From contig NC_065874.1 of the NCBI RefSeq assembly GCF_933775445.1, positions 2,916,501-2,980,500 of the forward strand: a DNA stretch of 64,000 bases, read 5' to 3'. The translations under genes and the position numbers were made by a program. The DNA comes from Argentina anserina. Its lineage: Eukaryota > Streptophyta > Magnoliopsida > Rosales > Rosaceae. Shown in pieces: positions 21,687 to 34,176 of this stretch. A model generated the notes under the pieces. That model was given only the letters and a program-made list of their open reading frames with translations, made no database searches and was not told the DNA's origin. Numbering within the stretch: position 1 is the stretch's first letter; each line of letters opens with the position of its first letter.

Positions 21687-22553
21687 TGGGGTGGACTTCG
21701 GTCAATTCGGTTCGGTTTTAGACATGAACTGAGAACTTAACTGAATTTGAATTTCGGTTCAGTTCACAGTTTTTAAACATGTAAAACCGAAAACTGAACC
21801 AATCGGTTCGGTTAAGTTCGGTTCGTTTTTCTTTTGTTTTTTTTATTTCTGAAAAAAAATCTGAATTAAACTAAATTGACATATTAAATGTTTTGGGGTT
21901 CCCCCCCCTTTTTTTTACTTATTTGAAAAAATTATAAATATGAACATATAACTACAATACAACCGAAAAAATAAGGATTTAAATTTAATATTGTAGGCAA
22001 CAAACCACTCTCAATCTTTTACTTACACGACATCTTGAAATTTTATAGATGCATATATGTATATAACTATGTATATAAATATATTTATATGTGTATATAT
22101 ATATATATATATGCATATATATCTTATATATATATATTTAAAAACATTTATTCTTATATTATATTGATGCGGATTTAGTAATTACACATCCGCTTATATA
22201 TATATGTATGTTTGTTTTAGCAAACTTATTTGAAACATACATATATGAGATATACATGGATGATTATATATACATATATAACACTACAAAAGAGAAACAT
22301 ATAATTATATATGATATAAAACCTAAAATCACATTAATCAAATCAAATATTCGATAAGATATACATAAAATGACATTGTTTTATGAATAGTTCGGTTTTT
22401 CAGTTTGGTTTCTTATGTGCTTAAACCGGAAACCAAATCAATTAATTCAGTTAGGTTTGATTTTCTAAATTTCAGTTCGGTTTGTGTTCGGTTTAGTTTT
22501 TTTTCGAATTCAGCTCAATTTTCGGTTTTTCGGTTCGGAAGTGCCATCCCTAA
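21687..22553. mobile_element. Non-autonomous hAT-type element
   Basis: The left end TGGGGTGGACTTCGG and the complement of the right end, TTAGGGATGGCACTTCCG, are imperfect terminal inverted repeats. The flanks carry a perfect 8-bp duplication TTCAAATT at 21679-21686 and 22554-22561. Sub-terminal sequence is packed with CGGTTCGGTT repeats on both sides. A TA-rich microsatellite lies at about 22094-22135. There is no transposase frame. Confidence 0.65.
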
Positions 22554-22561
22554 TTCAAATT

Positions 22562-23180
22562 GTGGTGGTGGAGAGGGGGGGGGGAGGGCTCGATCCTCCA
22601 AAGCCTCATCCCATATGAAGAATTGAATAAAACAGATCGGCCGGGCATCACCTACTCCTCCATTGTATCGGGTTCGCCTTTTTGGAAATGTTGGTGCTTC
22701 TCGATTATTTCAGAATCGATATGTTGACAACGTGTAAGATCGGAGGCTACTCAAGAGAGCAGAGCTGCTGAACCAGTTCAATGGTTGTGATTCTCACTTT
22801 GACGAATTGACGATGACCGATTAAATTAACTTCAGATCTCATCAACTTCGTATCACCACCATCATCAATTTGTCTCTGTATCTGTTTGGTTGTTTGTGAT
22901 TTAATGATGGTGGCCGTTTGGCGTGTGGTAGCCGGAGATGAAATGTTCACAGGAGATCGAGTTGAAGGTAAAAATTTTAAAAAAAATCAACTAACGTCCG
23001 TTTTGGAGCTAACAGACACGTGACCACGTGTTAATAGAGCATAGTCACTGCGGTGAACAGAATAGACTCCCTATGACTCAAATGATCATAGCACAGAGGC
23101 GGAAGTGCGGAACCATGAATCAATTATGGGTTGGGCTATTTTTAAGTGCGCTATGTAGAGCTACTAACAAAAAATTAACT

Positions 23181-23237
<57 letters not shown>

Positions 23238-23503
23238 GGGTGGTTTTGAATTTTGAACCGAGGAACTCTCCTCCAAAATAAGGAAATTAATTGGCATTTG
23301 GCCAAATGAACCAACTGAAGTTAGTGGCACCCATAATTATACAAGTAGCAATTTTTTTCGTCTGGGGTTTAGCTAGCCCTACTAGCTAAAACCGTGTAAA
23401 TATTGAAACTCGATGTTAAATAAATTACTTACTTAAAATATTCATAGAGGCTGAAATTGATGCATAAATAAACGCAGTCAAGTGATTGACTGCGTTTACC
23501 ACT
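22562..23503. other. Intergenic sequence with GA microsatellite
   Basis: Holds a G-run near 22573 and a (GA)n tract with an adjoining G-run at about 23182-23240. Otherwise no feature is seen. Confidence 0.35.
23182..23240. repeat. GA dinucleotide microsatellite followed by a G-run
   Basis: About 22 GA units run from roughly 23182 to 23227, followed by about 13 G. Open frames reading RERERE or LSLSLS across it are artefacts. Confidence 0.9.
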
Positions 23504-25732
23504 TTACCCAACAAAATTCCCTAGACAAAGAATTTCATCAAACCTTTGCAAAGCTTTTTCAGCAACGATTTTGTACAACTTCTCTGTTGGATGAACAGCA
23601 TCCCAGAATAAATACTTTGCCAGATCGGTATGTTTCTAACCCTCTGCATGATTCTCCGACCCATGGCCGGCCTTGAGGGAGGGCAAGTGAGAGAGGGCAA
23701 GCACTGGCCCAGGGCCTAATTTGGTTTTTTTTTTCTGTTTATTCTTTTGTCGATTAATTTCCGTTTTTTTGGGTTTCACAATTGCATTGTTTTCAGTAAA
23801 ATCTCATTTTTCATGCTTCCGCCGTCTTATTTTTTCTTAAATTGTTAATCTTCTCCTTTTATTATGAAGAAGACTAATAGCAAGAATCAAATAGTTCGGT
23901 TGCCGATTGATGTTCTCCTAAATCAAAATTTGTTTCTATGCTACCTCTATAAATAGATAGACTTAATAGTGATCATTCACAATTATTCTGATATTCTGAG
24001 CTTTATATAATCTCATATTTTTCTTTCTAATTTTGCCAATAAAAAAAGATTTTTTAATAAATAAAAAATTGTACAATGGCCCATTTTTTTTACCCGCACG
24101 GGGCCTCAAATCTCTAAGGGCCTGCCCTGCTCCAACCTCTATAGTTCCAGTGCCGCAACACCCTTTTGAAGTTTCAGTCAGACCTGCGTGCCCACCTAAA
24201 AAAATCAAATTTTTCTTGTGATCGAGCATCAATAATTATTAATCGACAAAAGAAACAACGGAGCTCGATCACCAACCGTATAACTCTGGCTTATTAATGG
24301 CACTTTCAACAATACCATAAGCATCAACAAATACAATCTTCATTCCAGATGTCTTCGTAATGTTCTCCAATTTCTTTTGTATCTTGGAGTTTAAAGAGAA
24401 CGACACTTTGTTATAGTCTTTTACACATTTGGTCTCACCCAAATGGTGGGACTCCAACAAGAACCAATCTTGTGCATCCTAGCCTATGCATTGTCTGCAA
24501 CAAAGTTTAAACATGCACAATCATGATAGTTATGGAGTTTAGGAGTTCTGGTATGATTTATGTGACAAATTACTAGCAAATGTTTCAAAACAAAATTAAC
24601 CAACCTGAATGGAATTGCTTGGAGCGAGTCGGTTCCAAGTAGTAATTTTGGATAAAGTCATTTGTGCCCATACTCATAACAAATACGGCATTTGTGATAG
24701 TATCCTCAGCTGTCTTCTTACCCACCAATCTTGTCAAGTTCAATTTGTAATGCATAAAACTCTTTAGCTGTCTGGAAAGAGGTAATACATTCTGTTTACA
24801 CGACAATGAGAAGATAATTATTAGTATATGCACGTATTAATTAGTGTACGACTGTACGTAGTATTAGATCTTCCTAAGTTGCCTTTAATTTAGGTTAATT
24901 TAGATATTACAAAAGGATATTCTACTAGAATAATTTACCGAAAAATTAGCAGTGAAGTCATCATAACCCGAAGCAGCTGATGCAAAACTAACACCATGAA
25001 GCAGATCTGCAGGCTTTAGATTTGGGTCAAGAAATGCTGGAATAATGTTTGTGTACCCAACTGCATCCGCTGGTTATTTACAAAGCGATACAAAATGTTA
25101 GCGCTGTTAAATATGTTACACAACCAATCGAAGTCTCAAAATTAAGCTAGCTCATTGAGATTTGAGGTAAAAGCTGTATGCTTGAAAAATGTTTGATGAG
25201 TACTACTCAATTTTAATAACAACAGAAAAACTTCCTCATCTTTGAAGCAGAACAGGGCAAATGTAAGTGTGTAACACAGACATGGACCTCGATCTTGTAC
25301 AGAAATGGAAAAATGCAGACAGAAAGAAACACGAAATGTTGGTAAATGACATCAAACTCTAAGTCTCAAGCTCAGTGTTTTCTTAAAAAGTTGATATATA
25401 TATATATATATAAATATAGTTATATTACCAATGAAATCTGTGGCAAGTCTGCCATTGCTGAACCTTCCAGTTGGGCGGCCATTCAAGAAGTCTTTGCCAT
25501 AAGGAAGGAAATTCCCTTTCATGGTGGTGTGTAGAACATTGTTATTGCCAGGATCGACACTGGAGTCTCCGAATACTAAGATACACGTCACATTGTTTCG
25601 AGAAGCAATTTTTCTCATTTCTGCAGCACCCAAAGCTCCAGAGAGGAAAGGCAGCAAAGCAAGTATCTTCATACTAATCATCATCATCCTTCTCATCTCT
25701 GACATTGTTTGAATCATGAGAGCCTTCATCAA
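23504..25732 (-). pseudogene. GDSL-type esterase/lipase pseudogene
   Basis: Exons are clear: 25732-25429 (hydrophobic leader, block I CILVFGDSSVDPGNNN with the catalytic Ser), 25069-24939 (DAVGYTNIIPAFLDPNLKP, then HGVSFASAASGYDD with the oxyanion Gly), 24791-24605 (MSMGTNDFIQNYY, the block III Asn), about 24514-24277 (MHRLGCTRLVLVGVPPFG, then ETKCVKDYN), and 24183 onward (TETSKGCCGTGTIEVG). A hAT-type element then intervenes, and the end resumes at 23661 with DAVHPTEKLYKIVAEKAL (catalytic Asp and His) to a stop at 23504. GDSL lipases are mostly secreted hydrolases of lipid esters. Lesions: sequence expected between RSKQF and MHRLG is missing, a frame break and deletion follow VPPFG, the hAT-type insertion sits in the last exon, and a further shift precedes DLAKYLFWDAVHP. 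Confidence 0.88.
23662..24129. mobile_element. Non-autonomous hAT-type element in the GDSL last exon
   Basis: Left end CATGGCCGGCCTTGAGG and the complement of the right end, CAGGGCAGGCCCTTAGAG, are imperfect inverted repeats close to a CAGGGCCGGCCCTGAG type widespread in plants. The flanks CTCCGACC (23654-23661) and CTCCAACC (24130-24137) form an 8-bp duplication with one mismatch. The host exon reads GTIEVG up to the left junction on the minus strand. Length is 468 bp. Confidence 0.72.
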
Positions 25733-27094
25733 GGAAGTGCTAACTCAGTACTTAGGTATTGTATTGCACTTTGGCTCATCACCTCTTCTTTAAATAGGCT
25801 GACAATATGGGAGGAGACTTAAATGCTCAAAGAGCTTCTTAAAAGCCTATGACAAAGTGATTAAATGCTGGAACCACATTTTATGACGCATTCTATATAA
25901 GTTTGGGAAAACAGATAGGGCTATAGCCTTTAGGCAATCATCTCTGCTGCTAAACTTACTAATATAATTACTTAATTAGTGAGACGCGTACGTACTCGTA
26001 CTTTTTTTATGCCAGACGATTGTGTTTGATCCATTCACATAAACTCTAACCCATACGCAGACACTCCTCGTTTATGGCATTTGCAACGCTTCTCTACCGT
26101 CGAATCATCTAACGGTGGAAAAATATTGGTGCATATCATTAACTGGGATAAGTAAGAAGGTCTCTTCTTCAAATCTAAATTAAACTCGAAACGAAGTTGT
26201 TCTTGTGTTCATGTCTTCTTGTTATTGAGCTAATACCCGATGCATTCATGATGGTTAAGTGGAGCCATATATATACGAACTCCTCCACAAATGGCGTATT
26301 TTCAGTAGCTCTAGGACCAGAGACTCACAGCGGTCTCTATTACAACTATCAATGCTATACGTACTAATAGTAGTACTAGTACGTAGGAGAAGAGTACTGT
26401 ACTGTGGATTTCGGTGGAAATTATTATTGCTCTAATTTCTGGGACAGAATTGAAAGCTCCTTCAAGTTTCTGTAAATGCTTATTGCCAGATCCATGAAAC
26501 TGAGGTATTCAAGAGCTTGCAAATTGAAACCTAAGAACTATATAAGGAGCTGGAATGCATTGAAGTCCGGTAACATGCATATATGCACTCTCATGATGTA
26601 GAGGTGGTGTTGATGTCCTGGGATTTCTACCACATATTTTCTGTTATTCAAAGTTAGAAATTTGGTTCTAACTACTTAGTTAGCTAGCTAGGGTTTGAGG
26701 TAGACATCAAAGTCGTGGACGATAAGAACCAGGGTTCCTCCTCTTCCACCCAAAAGCAATTAACTGGCAGTTGCATAACATAAGGACTTGGCTATATCTA
26801 TCTACTACTACCTGACATGAAGTAGAAGCCTTGGAGGCAGCAAATCTACTGGAACTTCAACCGGTGAGGCCACTGTCGCACAGAATGAGGAACAATCACA
26901 TGCATTGCAGTCAGGTGTATATAATTAAATCCTAGAAATATAGGTAGGATTATGCTTAGCTATGTCCAAGAAAAACCTAATAACCAAAATTTCCTTTACA
27001 ATGCTTCTACTGCTGAACCACTAATCTACAAGCATTTTGATAATTTGAATGCCTTATTAGGGTTATTAAAGTTCTCTGTAAATCTATCAGTAAA
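25733..27094. other. Intergenic between the GDSL pseudogene and tRNA-Glu
   Basis: The part next to 25733 should hold the old GDSL promoter. I see no frame, repeat or RNA gene in the remainder. Confidence 0.35.
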
Positions 27095-27167
27095 TCCGTT
27101 GTAGTCTAGTTGGTCAGGATATTCGGCTCTCACCCGAAAGACCCGGGTTCAAGTCCCGGCAACGGAA
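27095..27167 (+). tRNA. tRNA-Glu (anticodon CTC)
   Basis: 73 nt cloverleaf. Acceptor stem TCCGTTG pairs with CAACGGA, and A27167 is the discriminator. Anticodon stem TTCGG/CCGAA encloses the loop CTCTCAC with anticodon CTC at 27129-27131. The T arm contains GGGTTCAAGTCCC. No intron. Confidence 0.95.
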
Positions 27168-27180
27168 ATCAATTTTTTCT

Positions 27181-27255
27181 ATATCTTTTCCCTAAGTAAA
27201 ACGACGTCGTAGCAATATCTTTTCCCTAAGTACTAAGTAAAACGACGTCGTAGCA
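27181..27255. repeat. Direct repeat upstream of SNI1 with ACGT palindromes
   Basis: The unit ATATCTTTTCCCTAAGTA...AAACGACGTCGTAGCA is present at 27181-27214 and 27215-27255; the second has an extra CTAAGTA. Each unit contains the perfect palindrome ACGACGTCGT (27201-27210 and 27242-27251). ACGT-core sites are typical targets of plant bZIP factors. It lies 100-180 bp upstream of the SNI1 ATG. Confidence 0.65.
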
Positions 27256-27358
27256 GCTGCGTGGCGGGAACAAAACCCCCTTAATTCTTTAGCTTCTTTC
27301 TCCCAGTCCCAAATCAAATTTAGGGCTTCCAATTTTTCATTTTTCGAATCCCAAAAAA

Positions 27359-30300
27359 ATGGAGAACCCTAGCAGCAGTAAAAGAACCACCGCCGGAGCC
27401 CTAGAAGAGAACATCTTGGCCATCCTCGACTCCACCGAAGCCGACGACACTCACTACGCCAACGACGACAGTAAAACCCTACATCCCCCTTTTCGATTTC
27501 TTTCGCTCTTTTTTTTTACTGATTTTGATCGGCCCAGTTTAAATTATTACCCTAAAACTCACTTATTGAAGTAGTAATTATTTTGTTGGTGAAAGATGAA
27601 ATCTTGATTTCAATTTTGTGTAGTAATCGGATCACAGTGTTGTGTTTTGTTTAAAGGTTGTATCTTTGTTTTGGTTGTTGATGAAATTGATGAACAGGAA
27701 CTTCTTTCCTCGATGCCGTTCGCGCCGCTTCGCTTGTGCCCGAAATTGGGACTCCACCCACTTAGTAGGCATTACCTCTTGTTATATGTTATTAGTAACT
27801 TTCGCAAGAGTAGGAAAAATTGAGTGTTGATGCCTCTGATGGTTTTGTGTTTGGTGTTGATTTTTTGGGTACAGTAAATGGTTTGAGTCGATATTCTCTA
27901 TCTTGAGGATTGGGAAATCTCTGGAGCTGACTATGGCAAGTTTTAAGCTGTTGAATGAGTTGGATAAGGTAATGAGTTGCTCTCCCACTGATACGTTGAT
28001 TTTTGATTCGTATGAATCGATTGTGTGAAAGGTTTCTGACAAATTATTTTGACTTTCTTTTTTAGTGTTTTCCTCGGGTGCATTTGTCTGCTGCTGCTGA
28101 TGAAATGAAGTCGTCCAGTGAACTTTCATTAATAGTGGAGAATGAGGTGTGGTTTGTTTCTGCCATGTATGTTTAACTGATTCATGTGCTATCCTAATTT
28201 GTTCCAATCTTTGTTGTTTTTAGGGTTGGTCACCTTTTGCTTTCAGCTTGGATAGCACTAGTAGCGAGAGGGTGGCTGCTAATAATCCTGGGGGATACGT
28301 TGACTCCTTTGTAAGTTCGATTTGATGTGAACCTGTAGTTTATCTTAAATTTGTACCGCAGGTACTCATATCTATGCACATACATTGCTTGACTTGTTGA
28401 CATTGATGACAGCTCTTCTGTCTGTACTTTGTCAAGTAGTGGTTCTTTTTCTTTTCCAAAAACCTTTCTGTGTAAGGAATCATTCATATTAAGTTATGGT
28501 TTGTCCATGTCCATATGTTCCTGAATTCATACCATGTTGCATTAGAATGTACACAAGGTGTTTGCATTAGTGAGTGGTTTGGTATCAACTTAAAAAATTT
28601 GCTTATATTTGTTTTGCTATATCTATTTTCATTGGGAGCTCTGATCTTGAAAGTGATTCTGATAGCTTACGTTTTGCCAATTTTACCTTCACTGAATTGT
28701 TTCTTGCTAACGGCAGGGTTTCCAACATTTGATAGAGAACCTTGCTGATGCAACTGCTGAACCAAACTTCCAAGCCTCAGAAGCAAAGGTTAGTTTAATA
28801 CTTTAACTTCTGGGCTCGATCTTTTAGTTAGGATAAGAGCTGAATTAGGTATAAGGGGATGGGAAGGGAAGGGAAGAGAAGGGCGGGAATATTAGTATCA
28901 TTTGTTTGATTGTTAAATTGAATGAGCAGATATTTAATTCCAGACACTATTGGAATAACTAATAGTCAAACACTGAGATATTAGTATCTTGCTCTGTTCA
29001 CGTATATCTATTTTGGAAGGAACTAAGGTGGGCAGGAAGAAAAAATATGGCCTCACTTATCTGTCTTGATAATTTTGGTGACCAATAGGAGCTTTAATGT
29101 AGTTGGTGATGATTGATGTGTTCTCTATCTTGGCATTCAGCGGAAATGCATTATTTGTTCACTAGTTTTCCTTCGCTATCTAAGAAAATTTCATCCTTTT
29201 GTGGGTATTGCTTAACGTTGTTTCATTGCAGTCCTTAGGAAACATGTTGCTGTTCCAATACCTAGTTAACGTTCTTGAAGGAGATTTTCAACCTCGCAAC
29301 TCTGTATATGCAGGTAAATTGATTTTTATTTTATGTTCCTTAATCATCTCTAGAGTTGTTGACGGGTAAAACTTTTTTATCATTGGAAGCAGAAACTGCA
29401 AACTGGGTCCTTCTGAGAGAGTCTTTGATCAACATGCTTTTGGTAATATTTTCTCTCTTGACCCATAAAAAATTGATTAATAGTGAAGAATCTAATATCT
29501 CTCATTGATACAGTAGGTTCTAATAAAGTTTATATACCATGATGCTTACTCAAGCTTAAATTACTTTTGAAGGTGTCAAGAAAAATAAACTACAAAAAAT
29601 TGATGAAGGATTGCTTGGGCATTATGTGTAAGCTGTATCAAACCAATGCTGGATTCACCGATGATCTGATAAGTTCAAAGAAGTCTATGGCAGTACCAGC
29701 TAAAAATTTTGATACAGCTGCTGCGATTGCTTTGCTTGAGATAGGACAGAATACGTGCACAGCCATGCAGAAGTTTTTTATAATGGTAAGCTTGTCACCA
29801 ATTTCTTGATGGATAGTTCATAGTTGGAAATCAGTTTCACCATTGGCACTAATTGGGGATGTTCAGATTATGGAGCTTGACTTGTCGAAAAAGATGGCAG
29901 AAACGCGAGGGTCTACGACAAGAGCAGATGGTGTCAGGTATTTTTGTTTCTTGATATAATGAATTCTGTTGCTTTTCTATGATCATCATTCATTTGTTTA
30001 CACTTTGGTGCAGAAATCCTCTGCTGGAGATAGTTCTGGATGAGCTAACATATGATGAGGATATTCTTGACTCATTCCTTCAGGTTCACATCTCTTTCCA
30101 TTTTGCATTTATGGTTTGTTCTGTTCCCATATTCATATAGACTCTGAAGTTTATGTTCCAGTCAGTATCTTTGACTACAAATTGGACATGTTTCACATCT
30201 CTCATAACTTAAATGGTGAGAATTATAGGTTTTATCACCTAGATAGTATGTTGCTATTTGACTATTTATGATCACTTGGACACTATTTTTGCTGCCATTA

Positions 30301-31600
30301 TTTGATGAGAATGCATTGCAGGTTTTCAATGAACCAAAATGGAAGCTTGAGATAGTCGTGCAGTATTTGTGGAAATACATTGGCAAGGTGAAGTTTCAAA
30401 GCTATATATAGAACCAATTATTTGTCCAAATCAGCCAACAAAAGCCCTTTTCCTTGTATTGTCCTCACATTATATATCTATGGTGTCACTTTTGCTTTTG
30501 TATGTATTCCAGAAGGATTTGAATGTCATTATGGTAGTTGAGATTGTTGAACAGCACTTTGTCTTGATTGATCATCAATTTAAGTTTTTGTTGTAGCCTT
30601 CTGTTCAGACTCGTAGATCAAATGGTCCCACAGATGATGCATCATTCAGTGGAGCATTGAAGTGCTTTTCAAATGTCACCAGCACAAAAACCACCATTAA
30701 AAAGATTAGGCCGGAACTAACTCAGTTGCTTTTAGCACACGGTCTTCAGGTGAATCTCGAACTACTCTTTTAGTACTTCTTTAGATATAAATTTGTCTTC
30801 CTAGGGTGTGATGTGTCATTTTAATTCATAACATTCTTCATTGTGCATGTGTATATGTCATTATGTCACTGCAATCAACAGCTTAAAGAGGGATTCAAAC
30901 AATTGGACTGCATTGCTTATTCTTATAATCAATACCCGAGATTCTTTCGTAGGTGATCAGTTGGGTGCTCTCCATGAAGATGATATGAATTGCATCTCAC
31001 CTTGTTATGCCTCTACCATTCTAGCTATACATATACTAATTTATGGTAACAAAGCATAAATATAGATGCTTAGTGCTTGTGTAGCACTTCTATGTGTTTT
31101 ATATATAATAAATTTTACAATGAGGTTTACAATGTTAAGTTGCTCGTAGTAGCATGTCTTGTAGTTTAACCCTTATGAGAGATTTGATCAATACTTTTGT
31201 TCTCTCTTAATTAGGCTCATTTGTCCTTACCATGTGAACAACACGTTGAAGGCACCTCTGTTTCCAGTGAAGAAAGAAGTATTAGCTCCCTCATTGAAGT
31301 ATCTAAGGATATGATATCTGCATTTAGAAATCTGAAGACTGCAGACAAGTAAGCTCAAACTTAGAGAATCAAATTTGCTTGTGCTTGTTATTAATTTTTT
31401 TTCCCCAGTGACCTGTTATAATTTCTTTACAGTACATCAACTGTAGCTGGAGTCGTACCGTTAGTAAGTTGAGTGTTTCTTCTTTTTTAATACTTGTATA
31501 ACTGCATTACATGGTTTAGGAAAATGGAGATTTTGCCGCTTGGAAAAGAAGCACTGTTTATGGCAGCTACTATCATATCTGCACAGTCATAGCTTGCTAG
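27359..31600 (+). CDS. SNI1: SNI1, negative regulator of systemic acquired resistance / SMC5-6 complex subunit
   Basis: Sixteen exons join in frame with GT-AG borders into 487 codons: 27359-27470, 27698-27764, 27875-27968, 28066-28146, 28224-28310, 28717-28788, 29232-29313, 29393-29442, 29573-29785, 29867-29937, 30014-30083, 30322-30387, 30597-30749, 31215-31348, 31433-31463, 31520-31600. The product matches what I know of Arabidopsis SNI1, a helical-repeat nuclear protein that restrains pathogen-response genes and is a plant SMC5/6 component. Recognisable blocks are FLDAVRAASLVPE, GKSLELTMASFKLLNELDK, ILDSFLQVFNEPKWKLEIV and the tail AWKRSTVYGSYYHICTVIA. It is a little longer than the roughly 430 residues I recall for Arabidopsis. 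No lesion is seen. Exons 14-16 are duplicated in inverted form at about 49790-50625. It converges on the DTD gene. Confidence 0.9.
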
Positions 31601-32829
31601 AGGTAATCTGGCCCATAGTTCTTCTGTACATATACAATCCAGGGAAGAATAGATGATTCTGCAGGTTGGCTTCTTGTACTATGAATGTACCAGTTTCAGT
31701 CAAGCAAGCTTGATATCTTCTCAGTTTCTCTATAGAAATTTTCTACGCTAGAAATAGTAATACTAAAATATAAGTTATTATGCATCAGCACAACACAAGT
31801 ACCTGAGGTAATATGTTTACATGCTTAGTTTTGGTAACCTGTGTTGGTGCTAAAACTCTAAAGATCTTCTAAACCTTCAATATTTTGGTAGGACCTACTT
31901 ATTTACTTCCATTTAATTTGGGGGTGATTAATTCAGTATGATTTTCAGCGGGTTTATAAATCATTTATACAATATAAGTATGTTAATAGTCGCTTCTAAT
32001 TTGCACTGAGGCCTTCTACTGAATTGCATGAGAATGAAGTATAGTCAACTTTTGATAAGAATCTGGCTTGGATGGACTTGTATGCGGTGCCTCAATTCTG
32101 TTTGCTACCTATAGCAGCCATAATTTCGTCTGATAAACTTGTATGAACTGATAGCTGCTCTTTGCTTTTTTTTTTTCCAGGCCGGGATGTCAGGTGGATG
32201 TAATATCTTCTCATTCTTGTGCATGCTTTAGAAGATTAATGAGCGGGCTGCATACTGGCTTTTGTTTTAAGATGTATGTATGAAGCTTGTATAACTGTAG
32301 TGATATTCTTGCGTTTAATTATGGAAAAAATGCAGAGTGTTCAAATAGCAGGAATTAAGATTGAACCATCGGTGGGCAGATGGCTATTGGTCATTGTGTT
32401 TCTTGTAAAGGTGTAGTGATGCCCTATTTCGTTAGCTATGTCCAGGCAGTTGCCCGGAGGATTATAAATTAAGATGCTCATTCCAAATCCAGGATTTCTC
32501 TCATTTTTAGATTCTTTTTATGTTGTTAGCTAACACGAGAAAACATACTGTTTTCCATCCACAAAAATCCTCAGGAACATCAAGATCTGTTTATGATACA
32601 CTTTCTAATGCCATCAATCATTGATTCATTGCTATTGATCCAGAAAATGATAAATATACATCCCACACTATTCAATTATGCCGTATCGCTAAGTTTCCAT
32701 TGAATCAAAGCAATGCCAACTAGATCATGATTCTTCAACATCATTTGAGTTCCTGCCATGAATGTTCACAATATGAGCTGTCAAAGCCTGGTGGAATAGT
32801 TTCAATAAAGAGGCAGGGAAATAATGTAC
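31601..32829. other. Convergent 3' region between SNI1 and DTD
   Basis: Holds the 3' untranslated regions of both genes, which face each other. No frame is seen. A shortened inverted copy lies at about 49388-49790. Confidence 0.5.
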
Positions 32830-34176
32830 TCACTTAGGAGATGGTGAGTCGATTTGCATTGTAACTGGTCCATCATTGACCAAATTTACCTGTATACACA
32901 GAAATTCATACCCCAAGTATCAGAAGTTCCTATTTAACTATGAGTTGAAGGGGCGACATGATTATACAGAAATTTCAGTAAACACGCGGATTCATAATCC
33001 AAGAATCAGAAGAACATATATAACTATGAATTGAAAGGGGTTACATGAAAATTCAGTAAACATGATGATTCATGATCCAAAAATTTAGTGTAACTCTTAC
33101 CTTCATCATTGCTCCAAACACACCATCTACACAAGCAACACAGCCACAAAAGGCAATCAACAACATGGTAATACTGGATTGACTATGCAACTAATTAAAA
33201 CGAACTACAAATTGGGAAATTAATCAAGTTCCAGGTTCTGTGCAAGTTAAAGGAAGAAGATGGATAATTTCAAGAACAAAAGTTATCCTTTCCAACATCA
33301 TTTGACTAATTTATCTTCCTCTATAGGACAAAATTGCGACTTACAATCATTTGATCATTCAAGACAATATCCAAAACATGAAATCAGCAGAGAAACATTG
33401 AAGGAGCAAAGTTTCACCTTTTATTGCATCCGGCTTGTATGATTTTCTAAAACTCTCAACCAAGGAAGCGTAAAAGGGCTTTGCTTTATCCGGCGCCATG
33501 GCCACATGAAAATCAGGCTTGTTACCCTTCAGGAATCCATACAATGTAAACTGACTCACTGTCAATCCACAACAAGTACACATAAACCATAAACCCTCAA
33601 CTTCATAGTAAAATTTGTTCCCCTCACAAAAGAACAAAACTTTCACAGTTTCACCTGAACTACTTACCTAGTAAGACTTCATAGTTCCTCTGCATTACCT
33701 GCAAAGACAAAACAAACAAACATAAGCCAACTAACAAAAACCGTTATTACAGTTAAGAGTTTCAGTTGCAAAGTGAAAGCATGTGAATTTACGTTTTGGT
33801 CCCAGCCTCTGCCGCTGCTCTCATTTGTGAACAGCCTCATATTCAACGCCTTCCTACATCTGAAAATTCAATCACAAAATCAAAACTAGTCAAGTTAAGC
33901 TAAGCTAAGAGAGATTTGAAATGTAGAGGGATAGTGGGGATGTACGGACATGTACTCAGCATCGGAGCCGGAATCGGACTCGTGAAGGCCGACGAGGACG
34001 AGAAGGCCTGGCCCAATGGACGAGACGGTGCGGCCGTCCACCTCGACGCTGGCGGAAGCGACTCGCTGGACGACGGCTCTCATGGCTCTGATGGGGAGAG
34101 CTCGATGGGAAGAGAGAGATGTGGGTTTGGGCCGTACAGTTGCAAAGGCTGGAAGAGTTGAGAGGGAGTAGTACAT
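32830..34176 (-). CDS. DTD1: D-aminoacyl-tRNA deacylase (DTD1 type), intact left-arm copy
   Basis: Six exons on the minus strand (34176-33950, 33859-33793, 33698-33668, 33558-33418, 33126-33101, 32889-32830) join in frame to 183 residues. DTD removes D-amino acids, and mischarged Gly, from tRNA, so keeping D-residues out of proteins. Both hallmark active-site motifs are present: SQFTLYG at residues 110-116 and NDGPVT at 169-174. The fold start MRAVVQRVASASVEVDG begins at Met32. The 31 residues before it (MYYSLSTLPAFATVRPKPTS...) are Ser/Pro/Arg-rich and could be an organellar transit peptide, so both a long and a short product are possible. The exon 1 donor (AT/GTCCGT) is weak but gives the right frame. 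Converges with SNI1, as I recall for At4g18460 and At4g18470 in Arabidopsis. Confidence 0.93.

Noticed and set aside
23110..23320. Open frames reading Arg-Glu or Leu-Ser repeats.
   Set aside because: Translations of the GA microsatellite.
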